Assembly: GCA_023259055.1 (NCBI GenBank)
Contig: JAHFQZ010000006.1
Span: 62,001-126,000 of the forward strand
Reading direction: 5' to 3'
Source of the DNA: Nitrosomonadales bacterium
GTDB lineage: Bacteria > Pseudomonadota > Gammaproteobacteria > Burkholderiales > Gallionellaceae
Length of the DNA stretch: 64,000 nucleotides
Part shown: positions 54,353 through 62,388 of the stretch, one piece after another
Position numbering within the stretch: position 1 is the first letter of the stretch
Layout: each line of letters starts with the position of its first letter
Position numbers and translations under genes: made by a program
The notes under the pieces: generated by a model
The model's database searches: none
The model's input: only the letters and a program-made list of their open reading frames with translations
Told to the model about the DNA's origin: nothing

Positions 54353-54901
54353 ATGTATCGGATCATCAAACAGATTATTAAAACAGGCATTAAGACCGAA
54401 GCCTCTCCACAGCCAGATGAAGCGATGCGCGTTATACCTCAGCGCCTGCAGCAACAAATTCTCGAGGTGTTCGGGCGCGCGCTGACCATACGCCACGTGG
54501 ATGCAGGCTCATGCAACGGCTGCGAACTGGAGATACACGCAATCAACAATGCCTATTACAATATCAATGGGCTGGGCATCAAGTTCGTCGCCAGCCCGCG
54601 CCATGCCGACTTGTTGCTTGTCACCGGCCCGGTGTCGCGTCACATGGAGGTCGCATTGAAACGCACTTACGATGCTATGCCCGAACCCAAACTGGTGGTC
54701 GCCGTTGGCGACTGCGGCTGCAACGGCGGCATCTTTTCACCGGAAAATTCTCTCGGGGGCGAAAGCTATGCCAGCTGCGGCAAAATTGCCAACGTGATCC
54801 CGGTCGATGTCGCGATACCCGGCTGCCCACCTACACCTGTGGCACTTATGCAGGGCATACTTGCAGCAACCTCTGTCTGCAAAAAATCAGAAGAAACCTG
54901 A
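54353..54901 (+). CDS. Hydrogenase small-subunit homologue (Ehr-type, HyfI/NuoB-like)
   Basis: This 182-aa protein is of the NuoB/HycG/HyfI family and carries the cluster nearest the active site. The ligands look intact: Cys54 and Cys57 (GSCNGCELE), Cys121 in GDCGCNG and Cys158 in PGCPPTP. The N-terminal amphipathic stretch (about 1-12) may lie on the membrane. It ends the operon. Its kept cluster beside the cysteine-free large subunit means electrons could still pass through the complex. No separate 2x[4Fe-4S] HyfH-like protein is encoded here to connect it to ferredoxin or a dehydrogenase. Confidence 0.87.
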   Translation: MYRIIKQIIKTGIKTEASPQPDEAMRVIPQRLQQQILEVFGRALTIRHVDAGSCNGCELEIHAINNAYYNINGLGIKFVASPRHADLLLVTGPVSRHMEVALKRTYDAMPEPKLVVAVGDCGCNGGIFSPENSLGGESYASCGKIANVIPVDVAIPGCPPTPVALMQGILAATSVCKKSEET

Positions 54902-55165
54902 AATTGGCGCCATTCGAAGGGGCAGGAACAGATCAAAATTTGCCACTTCAGATCATTCACGAATTTTAATGCGCCATCAGTAACCAACTGCAACAACTTG
55001 AGGAACTTCTTTGGATTCGGCTTAGTCGTATGGATTCATTTATAATGCGTCCTTGCAGCGCGGTTTTGATGCGATCATTTTAATATGATAAATGCGCTGC
55101 GTATTTGCTCTCTCCAATTGCGATCATCAAGGATAGTGCGTTTCACATCAAGGAATATTTGAGCA

Positions 55166-58100
55166 GTGGCTTATAAGCGTTTAATTAACCGACACCCTAC
55201 TTTTTTGGCGATGGTCTTGTTTCTGACTTTTGTTGTGCTTATCAGCACGGCAGGTTATTTATTGATTGATAATTTCAGGGGGCTCGAAAAAACACACGCG
55301 TTTGAAAATTTGCACAGTGTCGGCAACCTCAAGGTTGGCCAGATTCAGCAATATCTTCAGACGCGCAAGGGTGATGCGGTTATCGTCTCGGAATTATTGA
55401 GTAATTCTGAAGTTCAACACTGGCTGAAGAGCCCAGGCAGCGAGGTGCCCGATGCAGTGCGGCAGTCGTTGGATATCATATGCGCAATCTATCAATTGGG
55501 CGGGTTGCAACTTCTGGACGACAAAGCGAATATTCGTTACAGCAACGGGCAGTATGTAAAGTTGTCCGAAACGGGGAGTATCCTGGCATCGCAGGCGATT
55601 CATAAAAATATTCTCAGCCTTTCCCCCATCTATTTTGGCGATCCGTCCTCGCCGGACAAGCCGGTGATGGATGTATTTGTTCCCCTGACAAACACGAATA
55701 ACACAGCAGTCATGGGGGTGTTGGTGCTGCGCGACGATTTGTCTTTCCTGTTTTCCCTGCTCCAATCCTGGCCGGTGGAAAGCAAATCCGGTGAAACATT
55801 GCTGGTCACCAGGGATGGTGATGATGTGCTGTTTCTGAATGAATTGCGCTACAAAAAAAATACCGCGCTCAAATTTAGAATACCGATAAAGGATCAAGCC
55901 GAACATATTATTCCGACAATTGAAATGTTGGGCAAGGGCTATTATGGCGCATTGGAGGGTTTCGACTACCTCGATCACCCTACATTAGCCTATAACATTG
56001 CTGTGCCGGATACCTCATGGGGTATGGTGGTCAAGATGGATACTGCGGAGGTTCAAGAGCACACTGACCGGCTGCAAACAATCGTCTGGATGGTCACCTT
56101 ATTCTTCATTGCCGGCTCGGGAATTGTCCTGTGGTTATGGTGGAAAAAACAAAGAGTCGAGCAAATTGCGCAAGAGGAATTAAAAAAATCAGCGGATGAT
56201 TTGCGCATTGCTGCGATTGCCTTTGAAACTCAGGCGGCGATTGTGATTACCGATCTCAGCCCGAAAATAATCCGTGTCAATCAGGTGTTTCAGGAAATGA
56301 CCGGCTATACGGCTGAGGAAGTCATCGGCCGCAATCCCAATGTACTGAAGACGCCGAGCATAAGTAAAAGCAAAGCATTCTATGAGGAAATGTGGGCGGA
56401 AATCCTCAGTAAAGGCAGGTGGAGCGGAGAGGTGCTGGACCAGCGCAAGAACGGTGAAATTTATCCGAAGTGGCTGACCATCACCGCCGTAAAAACGCCG
56501 GACGGTACAGTCACAAATTATGTCGGTTCATTTTACGATATTACGGAACGCAAGCAGGCGGAGAATGCATTGCGTGATTCTCGCGAGAAATTGCATCTCC
56601 TGCTTAATTCGATCGCCGAGGGTGCATATGGGGTGGATAACAATGGCGACTGTACCTTCGTCAACCGATCATATCTTCGAATACTGGGTTATCAGAACGA
56701 AAACGAAGTGCTTGGCAAAAACATGCACAACCTCATTCATCATACTCGAACCGATGGCAGTTCATACCCGGAAAGAGAATGTAAAATATATTCCGCTTTT
56801 CGGACCCATCAATCAGCCAATGTTTCCGATGAGGTGTTCTGGCGCAAGGATGGAGTCAGTGTCCCGGTTGAATACTGGTCGCATCCGATCGAAGCTGACG
56901 GGGAGGTGATAGGTGCAATAGTCACCTTTGTTGACATCACACAGCGCAAGACGGCGGAAAATGAAATTCATCGGCTGGCTTTCTTCGATCCGCTGACCGG
57001 CCTGCCCAATCGCCGCCTGTTGCTTGACCGTCTGCAGCATGCATTGGCAACCAGCGCGCGTAGCAGCAGGCATGGCGCGATCATGTTCATCGACCTGGAT
57101 AACTTCAAGGTAATCAACGACACCAAGGGTCACGATAGCGGTGACCAGATATTGATTGAAACAGCGCGACGCTTGCAGTCATGTGTGCGTGAAGGCGATA
57201 CGGTGGCGCGGCTCGGCGGCGATGAGTTTGTGGTGATGCTGGAAGATTTGGGAAGCCAGACGAAACAGGCAGCAACGCAAGCCGAGGAGGTAGGCGAAAA
57301 AATACGCGACAAACTCAATCAACCTTATATGCTGGATGAAAATGATTATCGCAGTACAGCCAGTATCGGAATCAGCCTGTTCGTCGATCGTTCGACCACC
57401 GCAGATACTTTGCTTAAAAATGCGGATATTGCGATGTATCAGGCAAAGGGCGCGGGGCGAAATTCCGTGCGGTTTTTCAATCCTGACATGCAAGCCGTTC
57501 TGGAAGCGCGCACAGCCATAGAAACGGATTTGCACCGTGCACTCACCGGGCGGCAATTCATACTCTATTACCAGGCGCAGGTTGATGCAGAAGGTCGCAT
57601 TATTGGCGCCGAAGCGTTGTTGCGCTGGATTCACCCGCTTCGTGGCATGATTCCCCCTGCCTATTTCATTCCCATTGCAGAAGAAAGTTCGCTGATTCTC
57701 GAAATAGGGCACTGGGTGCTCGATACAGCTTGCCGGCAAATTGCCATATGGTGCAATGACCAACCAAATTGTGGACTTGTGCTTGCCGTGAATGTCAGTG
57801 CACATCAATTCAAATCGCCAGATTTTGTGGATAGCGTGGCGGAAGTTATCAGCAAGCATCGCATCAATCCTGCACGCTTGAAACTGGAATTGACCGAAAG
57901 CGTGGTAATGGAAGATTTGGCCGGTATTGTGGCAAAAATGCACATGCTGAAAGCGCTTGGGGTTGGATTGTCAATGGACGACTTCGGAACGGGGTATTCA
58001 TCGTTGTCCTACTTGAAACAACTTCCGCTCGATCAGCTAAAAATCGACAAGAGTTTTGTAAACGATATTGTGACAAACCCGGACGATGCCATGATGGTGC

Positions 58101-58762
58101 AAACCATCATCACTATGGCGCACAACTTCCGCCTGAACGTTATTGCCGAAGGCGTGGAAACCAGAGAGCAGTTGGCTTTTCTCAAGCAGCACGGCTGCAT
58201 GGTTTATCAGGGTTATTTATTCAGTAAAGCTGTGCCCATAGAAGAATTTGAAGCGTTGCTGGGATGGGCGCCTCCATCAGTAGAGGTGCGTTCGCCAAAA
58301 ATGGCAGATATACAGGATTGGATATCGCCGGAAGGCGTGGCGGAATTAGCATGGACAGACCAGTTGAGCGTCGCAAATGCGAAAATAGATTCGGACCACA
58401 AAAAATTGATTACCATGGTCAACGGCATACAGTACATGATTAAAACAAGGGCGGCTGAAGCCCTGCCGGAAGCATTTGAACAGTTTGAAAATTGGTTGCG
58501 TATTCATTTTGATAACGAGGAAAACATTGCGAAGGCAGTCAATCATCCATTTGCTAAAAACAAGCTGGAACATGAACAGTTGCTGGAAGAATTCCAAAAC
58601 ATGAAAGGTATGTTTAAAGCCAAAAATGGTATGTGGTCTGACGATGAGGCGGAATATTATTCTGAATATTTGAGTGGTTGGGTCACAAATCACGTCCTTA
58701 GCGAGGATATGCTGATGAAGCCGTTGCTGCAAACCTATCCCTACGATTTTATGTCCGACTAA
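55166..58762 (+). CDS. Membrane sensor with PAS, GGDEF and EAL domains and a C-terminal hemerythrin domain
   Basis: This 1198-aa protein has TM1 (about 13-33), a periplasmic Cache-like sensor (about 35-300), TM2 (about 306-326), two PAS/PAC units (about 345-465 and 470-590), a GGDEF domain with intact GGDEF at 684-688, and an EAL domain beginning EALLRW at 816 and keeping DDFGTGYSSL. From about 1058 to the end lies a hemerythrin domain with the family tail YPYDFMSD. In that domain one expected His is Asn (AKNKLEH); the other ligands are present. It may make or degrade c-di-GMP in response to oxygen or metal state. The start is GTG with AAGGA upstream. Confidence 0.92.
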   Translation: MAYKRLINRHPTFLAMVLFLTFVVLISTAGYLLIDNFRGLEKTHAFENLHSVGNLKVGQIQQYLQTRKGDAVIVSELLSNSEVQHWLKSPGSEVPDAVRQSLDIICAIYQLGGLQLLDDKANIRYSNGQYVKLSETGSILASQAIHKNILSLSPIYFGDPSSPDKPVMDVFVPLTNTNNTAVMGVLVLRDDLSFLFSLLQSWPVESKSGETLLVTRDGDDVLFLNELRYKKNTALKFRIPIKDQAEHIIPTIEMLGKGYYGALEGFDYLDHPTLAYNIAVPDTSWGMVVKMDTAEVQEHTDRLQTIVWMVTLFFIAGSGIVLWLWWKKQRVEQIAQEELKKSADDLRIAAIAFETQAAIVITDLSPKIIRVNQVFQEMTGYTAEEVIGRNPNVLKTPSISKSKAFYEEMWAEILSKGRWSGEVLDQRKNGEIYPKWLTITAVKTPDGTVTNYVGSFYDITERKQAENALRDSREKLHLLLNSIAEGAYGVDNNGDCTFVNRSYLRILGYQNENEVLGKNMHNLIHHTRTDGSSYPERECKIYSAFRTHQSANVSDEVFWRKDGVSVPVEYWSHPIEADGEVIGAIVTFVDITQRKTAENEIHRLAFFDPLTGLPNRRLLLDRLQHALATSARSSRHGAIMFIDLDNFKVINDTKGHDSGDQILIETARRLQSCVREGDTVARLGGDEFVVMLEDLGSQTKQAATQAEEVGEKIRDKLNQPYMLDENDYRSTASIGISLFVDRSTTADTLLKNADIAMYQAKGAGRNSVRFFNPDMQAVLEARTAIETDLHRALTGRQFILYYQAQVDAEGRIIGAEALLRWIHPLRGMIPPAYFIPIAEESSLILEIGHWVLDTACRQIAIWCNDQPNCGLVLAVNVSAHQFKSPDFVDSVAEVISKHRINPARLKLELTESVVMEDLAGIVAKMHMLKALGVGLSMDDFGTGYSSLSYLKQLPLDQLKIDKSFVNDIVTNPDDAMMVQTIITMAHNFRLNVIAEGVETREQLAFLKQHGCMVYQGYLFSKAVPIEEFEALLGWAPPSVEVRSPKMADIQDWISPEGVAELAWTDQLSVANAKIDSDHKKLITMVNGIQYMIKTRAAEALPEAFEQFENWLRIHFDNEENIAKAVNHPFAKNKLEHEQLLEEFQNMKGMFKAKNGMWSDDEAEYYSEYLSGWVTNHVLSEDMLMKPLLQTYPYDFMSD

Positions 58763-59111
58763 AGCGGGTTTCTCATTCGCGGTGGTCACGTGTTTTCTGC
58801 GCCATTAATATTGCGCGAATTCATGCATCACTTGAAGTTCTCGGCGATCAGCGTAACGTCCTTACTTATCGTTTGAAAATAATTCACCTTGGCTTGTTTA
58901 ATCTATTCAGGGTGTTGCGGCAAGTGTGCGCTACAGCACAGAAGTTTTGGGTCGTAAGCACATAATTGCAGCTAGCCATTTTTGGGCCGTACGACCAAGA
59001 CCAACGAAATGCATTCCAGATGATATCTATGCTGACCGCCCTGTGCTGGCGGGCAACAACTGGGTGCACGGTTTTGCCCCCTGAACTTACATTTACAACA
59101 GGAGATCAAAC
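58763..59111. other. Intergenic region with no recognisable gene
   Basis: These 349 bases contain no frame with a ribosome-binding site or known motif. The end holds ACAGGAGATC, the Shine-Dalgarno of the next gene. Confidence 0.55.
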
Positions 59112-59582
59112 ATGAAACATTTTCTGATTGCAGCGGCGGTAGTCGCTGCCGCCGCTGCTACGCCGGCAATCGCCGACGACGTAGGAGTTTCGGTTAGCAT
59201 CGGACAACCCGGCTTCTATGGCCGACTCGACATCGGTGGTTTTCCGCAACCACCAGTCATCTTTCCTCAGCCGATGATGATCGAGCGTGGATCGATGAAC
59301 CGCTCGCCGATCTATCTGCGCGTACCTCCGGGCCACGCTAAGCATTGGAGCAAGCACTGCCGCGAATACAACGCCTGCGGCGAGCGGGTCTTCTTTGTGC
59401 AGGACGGCTGGTACAACCGCGAATACGCTCCGCGTTACCATGAACGGCATGGTGTTCGCCAGGATCGTGATCGTCAGGAGGGCAGCCGTAACGAGCGCAG
59501 TGGTGATGATCGTGGAAACAATGAGGGCCAGCGTCGCGGCAAAGGCAAGGGAAACGGGGAAGGCCATGGCCGCGATCGCTAA
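59112..59582 (+). CDS. Small secreted/periplasmic hypothetical protein with charged tail
   Basis: This 156-aa protein has a clear signal peptide (MKHFLIAAAVVAAAAATPA, cleavage near AIA-DD). The mature part contains a PRL-like region (GFYGRLDIGGFPQPPVIFPQ), a CREYNACGERV pair of cysteines likely to form a disulfide, and the WYNREYAPRYHERHG segment. The last 45 residues are low-complexity Arg/Gly/Asp/Asn. Similar small proteins are found in betaproteobacteria without assigned function. AGGAGA at good spacing precedes the ATG. Confidence 0.75.
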   Translation: MKHFLIAAAVVAAAAATPAIADDVGVSVSIGQPGFYGRLDIGGFPQPPVIFPQPMMIERGSMNRSPIYLRVPPGHAKHWSKHCREYNACGERVFFVQDGWYNREYAPRYHERHGVRQDRDRQEGSRNERSGDDRGNNEGQRRGKGKGNGEGHGRDR

Positions 59583-59816
59583 ATACACCTCAAATAATTT
59601 GTCACACCGCCTTCGATAGGCCTAGCTTCGGTCAGGCCGTTATCCAGTTAATTGCATAAGAGCTGGCGACGCGTGCTCAAATACGCTGACGGATTCGGTT
59701 GCTGAAAACAACCCGAATTGTTTTGATTATATGAATCGAAATGCTGTTAATGGCCGCGTTGCGGCCACCTTCACTCTAAGCATCTCCAAATCAAATTGAG
59801 CGTAGAGACAGATCAT

Positions 59817-62189
59817 TCAAAACCGCAACGACTTCAGCTTTGTTTCAACCACTTTTCCGGCGCGCGCGCGCTGTCCAAAGTAAGTCTTCAATTCTTTTCC
59901 ACCAAGCTGCAACTGCTGCACGCGACTGCCCGCTGTGCCGATCAATGTGATCGCCGGTTGATTGACGACTATGCAACCCGTCAGCTCATCGCCTTCCTTC
60001 AAGTCGATCAGCATCATTCCTTTGCCGCCGCCTTGCAGTAACTTCAGCTCAGACAACATGAACATCAGCAATCTTGCGTTCTTCGACAGGACAGCAACCA
60101 ATGAACTATCTGTCGGAGTCAGAATGGCGGGCGGCAGGATGGATTCTTCCTTGACGCTGATGAACTGTTTGCCTGCCTTGGTGCGGCCGACCATGTCGCC
60201 GATGAAGCAGGGGAAGCCATAACCGGCGCTGGTCGAGATCAGCACGGGAGTTTCGGCCTTGCCGCACAGGGCGTGCGCAATCTTGGCGCCGGAGGCGAGT
60301 TCGATGAAGGTGGCCAGCGGAGCGCCGTCGCCGCGACCGGATGGCAACGAAGATACGGGTATGCTGCACACGCGTCCGTTGGAACAGATCACGATGCACT
60401 GGTCTGTCGTGCGGCATTCATACGTGGCCGCCACACTGTCGCCGTCCTTGAATGCGATGCCGGTGGAGTCGATGCCGTGTCCTTGCCGCATGCGCACCCA
60501 GAAGCGTTGCGAGATGAAAACTGTCACGGGCTCATCGCTCACTTGCACGGTCAGTTTCGAAATCTGCGCTTCTTCGATCAGCGTGCGGCGCTCGTCGCCG
60601 AAGGTCTTGGCATCGGCCTCGATCTCGCTGGTGACCAGCTCGCGCAACGCATCTTCGCTGGAAAGGATTTTGCCCAGTTCCTTGCCTTCTTTTTCCAGCG
60701 CCTTGATCTCCTTCTCGATCCTGATGCCTTCCAGACGCGCCAGCTGGCGCAGGCGAATTTCCAGGATGTCTTCCGCCTGTCGTTCGGACAGTTCGAACCG
60801 CGCCATCAAATCTTCTTTGGGATTGTCCGAGCCGCGGATCAGCGCGATCACTTCGTCGATGTTCAGATACACCACCATGCGTCCGGCGAGGATGTGCAGG
60901 CGGTCGTTGACTTGCACCAGCCGATACTCGCAGCGTCGCGTGACGGTGCGCAGGCGGAATTCGACCCACTCGCGCAGGACCTGCGTCAACGATTTTTGTT
61001 GCGGGCGCCCGTCCAGTCCGATCATCGTCAGGTTGACGGAGACCGAGCTCTGCAAGCTGGTGTGGGTGAGCAGCACCGCCATCATGTCGTCTGGATTTTG
61101 CTTCGATGTCTTGGGCTGCAATACCAGACGAATCTTCTGCGATTTGTCCGATTCGTCCGCAATCGTATCCAGCACGGAGAGGATCAGTTGCTTGTTCTGC
61201 ACCTGGTCTTGCGACAGCGATTTCTTGTTGGGTTTGACTTTCGGATTAGTCAGCTCGCCGATCTCTTCCAGCACCTTTTGCGCCGATACGCCGTGCGGGA
61301 ATTCGGACACCACCACTTGCCACTGGCCGCGCGCCAGTTGTTCGATGGTCCAGCGTGCCCGCATCTTCAGCGAACCTCGTCCGGTCACATAACTGTCGCG
61401 GATGTCGGCCGCAGAGGAGATGATCTGGCCGCCGCCGGGGAAGTCCGGACCGCTGATGAAGGACAACAGTTTGTCGTCCTTGATGTTGGGGTTCTTCGCC
61501 AGCGCGACTGCGGCTCTGGCGACTTCTTTCAGGTTGTGCGAGGGGATCTCGGTCGCCATGCCGACCGCGATGCCGGACGCGCCGTTGAGCAGCACCATCG
61601 GCAGGCGCGAAGGCAACATCGCGGGTTCCTGAAACGCGCCGTCGTAATTGGATACGAAATCCACCGTGCCCATGTCCAGCTCGGACAACAGCAGATCGGC
61701 GATCGGCGTGAGCCGCGCCTCGGTGTAGCGCATCGCCGCCGCGTTATCGCCATCGCGGCTGCCGAAGTTGCCCTGACCATCCACCAGCGGATAGCGCATC
61801 GCAAAATCCTGCGCCAGCCGCACCATCGCCTCGTACGCGGAAGAGTCGCCGTGCGGATGGTATTTACCCAACACGTCACCGACCACGCGCGCCGACTTTA
61901 CGTGCTTGTTGCCGTGTGTCAACCCCATCCGCAGCATCGAAAACAGGATGCGCCGCTGCACCGGCTTCTGCCCGTCGCACACCTCCGGCAGCGCGCGCCC
62001 TTTGACGACCGAGACCGCGTATTCTAGATAGGCGCGTTCGGCGTAATCGGCAATCAGCACCTCGTCGCTGTCGGGCAGCGTGGCGAGCGGGGCGAATTCG
62101 CGCTTGCCGCCGGTGGGTTCGAGAGGGGCGGGTGCAGCAGCTTCGACTTCCTGGTTGTCCTGGGTTGGATCGTTTTCGTTTGTGTTCAT
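59817..62189 (-). CDS. parC: DNA topoisomerase IV subunit A
   Basis: ParC cuts and rejoins DNA during chromosome decatenation. The 790-aa protein has the catalytic tyrosine Tyr155 in AAMRYTEAR and the quinolone-determining region [20 protein letters not shown] with Ser116 and Glu120 in the positions of E. coli Ser80 and Glu84. Those are the susceptible-type residues. The C-terminal domain has only weak beta-pinwheel repeats, as in ParC and not GyrA. It follows parE in the same direction about 200 bases downstream, with a dispersed repeat in the gap. The long plus-strand frames over it are shadows. Confidence 0.95.
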   Translation of the reverse strand: MNTNENDPTQDNQEVEAAAPAPLEPTGGKREFAPLATLPDSDEVLIADYAERAYLEYAVSVVKGRALPEVCDGQKPVQRRILFSMLRMGLTHGNKHVKSARVVGDVLGKYHPHGDSSAYEAMVRLAQDFAMRYPLVDGQGNFGSRDGDNAAAMRYTEARLTPIADLLLSELDMGTVDFVSNYDGAFQEPAMLPSRLPMVLLNGASGIAVGMATEIPSHNLKEVARAAVALAKNPNIKDDKLLSFISGPDFPGGGQIISSAADIRDSYVTGRGSLKMRARWTIEQLARGQWQVVVSEFPHGVSAQKVLEEIGELTNPKVKPNKKSLSQDQVQNKQLILSVLDTIADESDKSQKIRLVLQPKTSKQNPDDMMAVLLTHTSLQSSVSVNLTMIGLDGRPQQKSLTQVLREWVEFRLRTVTRRCEYRLVQVNDRLHILAGRMVVYLNIDEVIALIRGSDNPKEDLMARFELSERQAEDILEIRLRQLARLEGIRIEKEIKALEKEGKELGKILSSEDALRELVTSEIEADAKTFGDERRTLIEEAQISKLTVQVSDEPVTVFISQRFWVRMRQGHGIDSTGIAFKDGDSVAATYECRTTDQCIVICSNGRVCSIPVSSLPSGRGDGAPLATFIELASGAKIAHALCGKAETPVLISTSAGYGFPCFIGDMVGRTKAGKQFISVKEESILPPAILTPTDSSLVAVLSKNARLLMFMLSELKLLQGGGKGMMLIDLKEGDELTGCIVVNQPAITLIGTAGSRVQQLQLGGKELKTYFGQRARAGKVVETKLKSLRF

Positions 62190-62235
62190 TCGTTGTCGTT
62201 GCCGTAATAATTAATTGGTGTCGAAGCTTTGGGTT

Positions 62236-62352
62236 GCTCCCTTCTCCCGCAGGCGGGAGAAGGGCAGGGGATGAGGGTCTGTGCGAAGATCATAATTTTG
62301 TTCAGCGCCAAGTCCCTCACCCTCAGTCCCTCTCCCGCCTGCGGGAGAGGGA
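62236..62352. repeat. Inverted pair of palindromic repeats between parE and parC
   Basis: Two palindromes face each other: CCCTTCTCCCGC with GCGGGAGAAGGG (62239-62264) and CCCTCTCCCGC with GCGGGAGAGGG (62328-62351). The flanks GGCAGGGGATGAGGG and CCCTCACCCTCAGT are also inverted copies. This CTCTCCCGC-type unit is a widespread dispersed repeat in betaproteobacteria. Transcripts could form a long hairpin of about 110 nt between parE and parC. Confidence 0.75.
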
Positions 62353-62388
62353 TGCAAAGCCGTTTTCCATCCGGTGGGTGGACTGGAA

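Noticed and set aside
60273..62027. Long plus-strand open frames (584 and 377 codons) across parC
   Set aside because: Antisense shadows of an unmistakable topoisomerase subunit; composition is Arg/His/Gln-rich without any motif.
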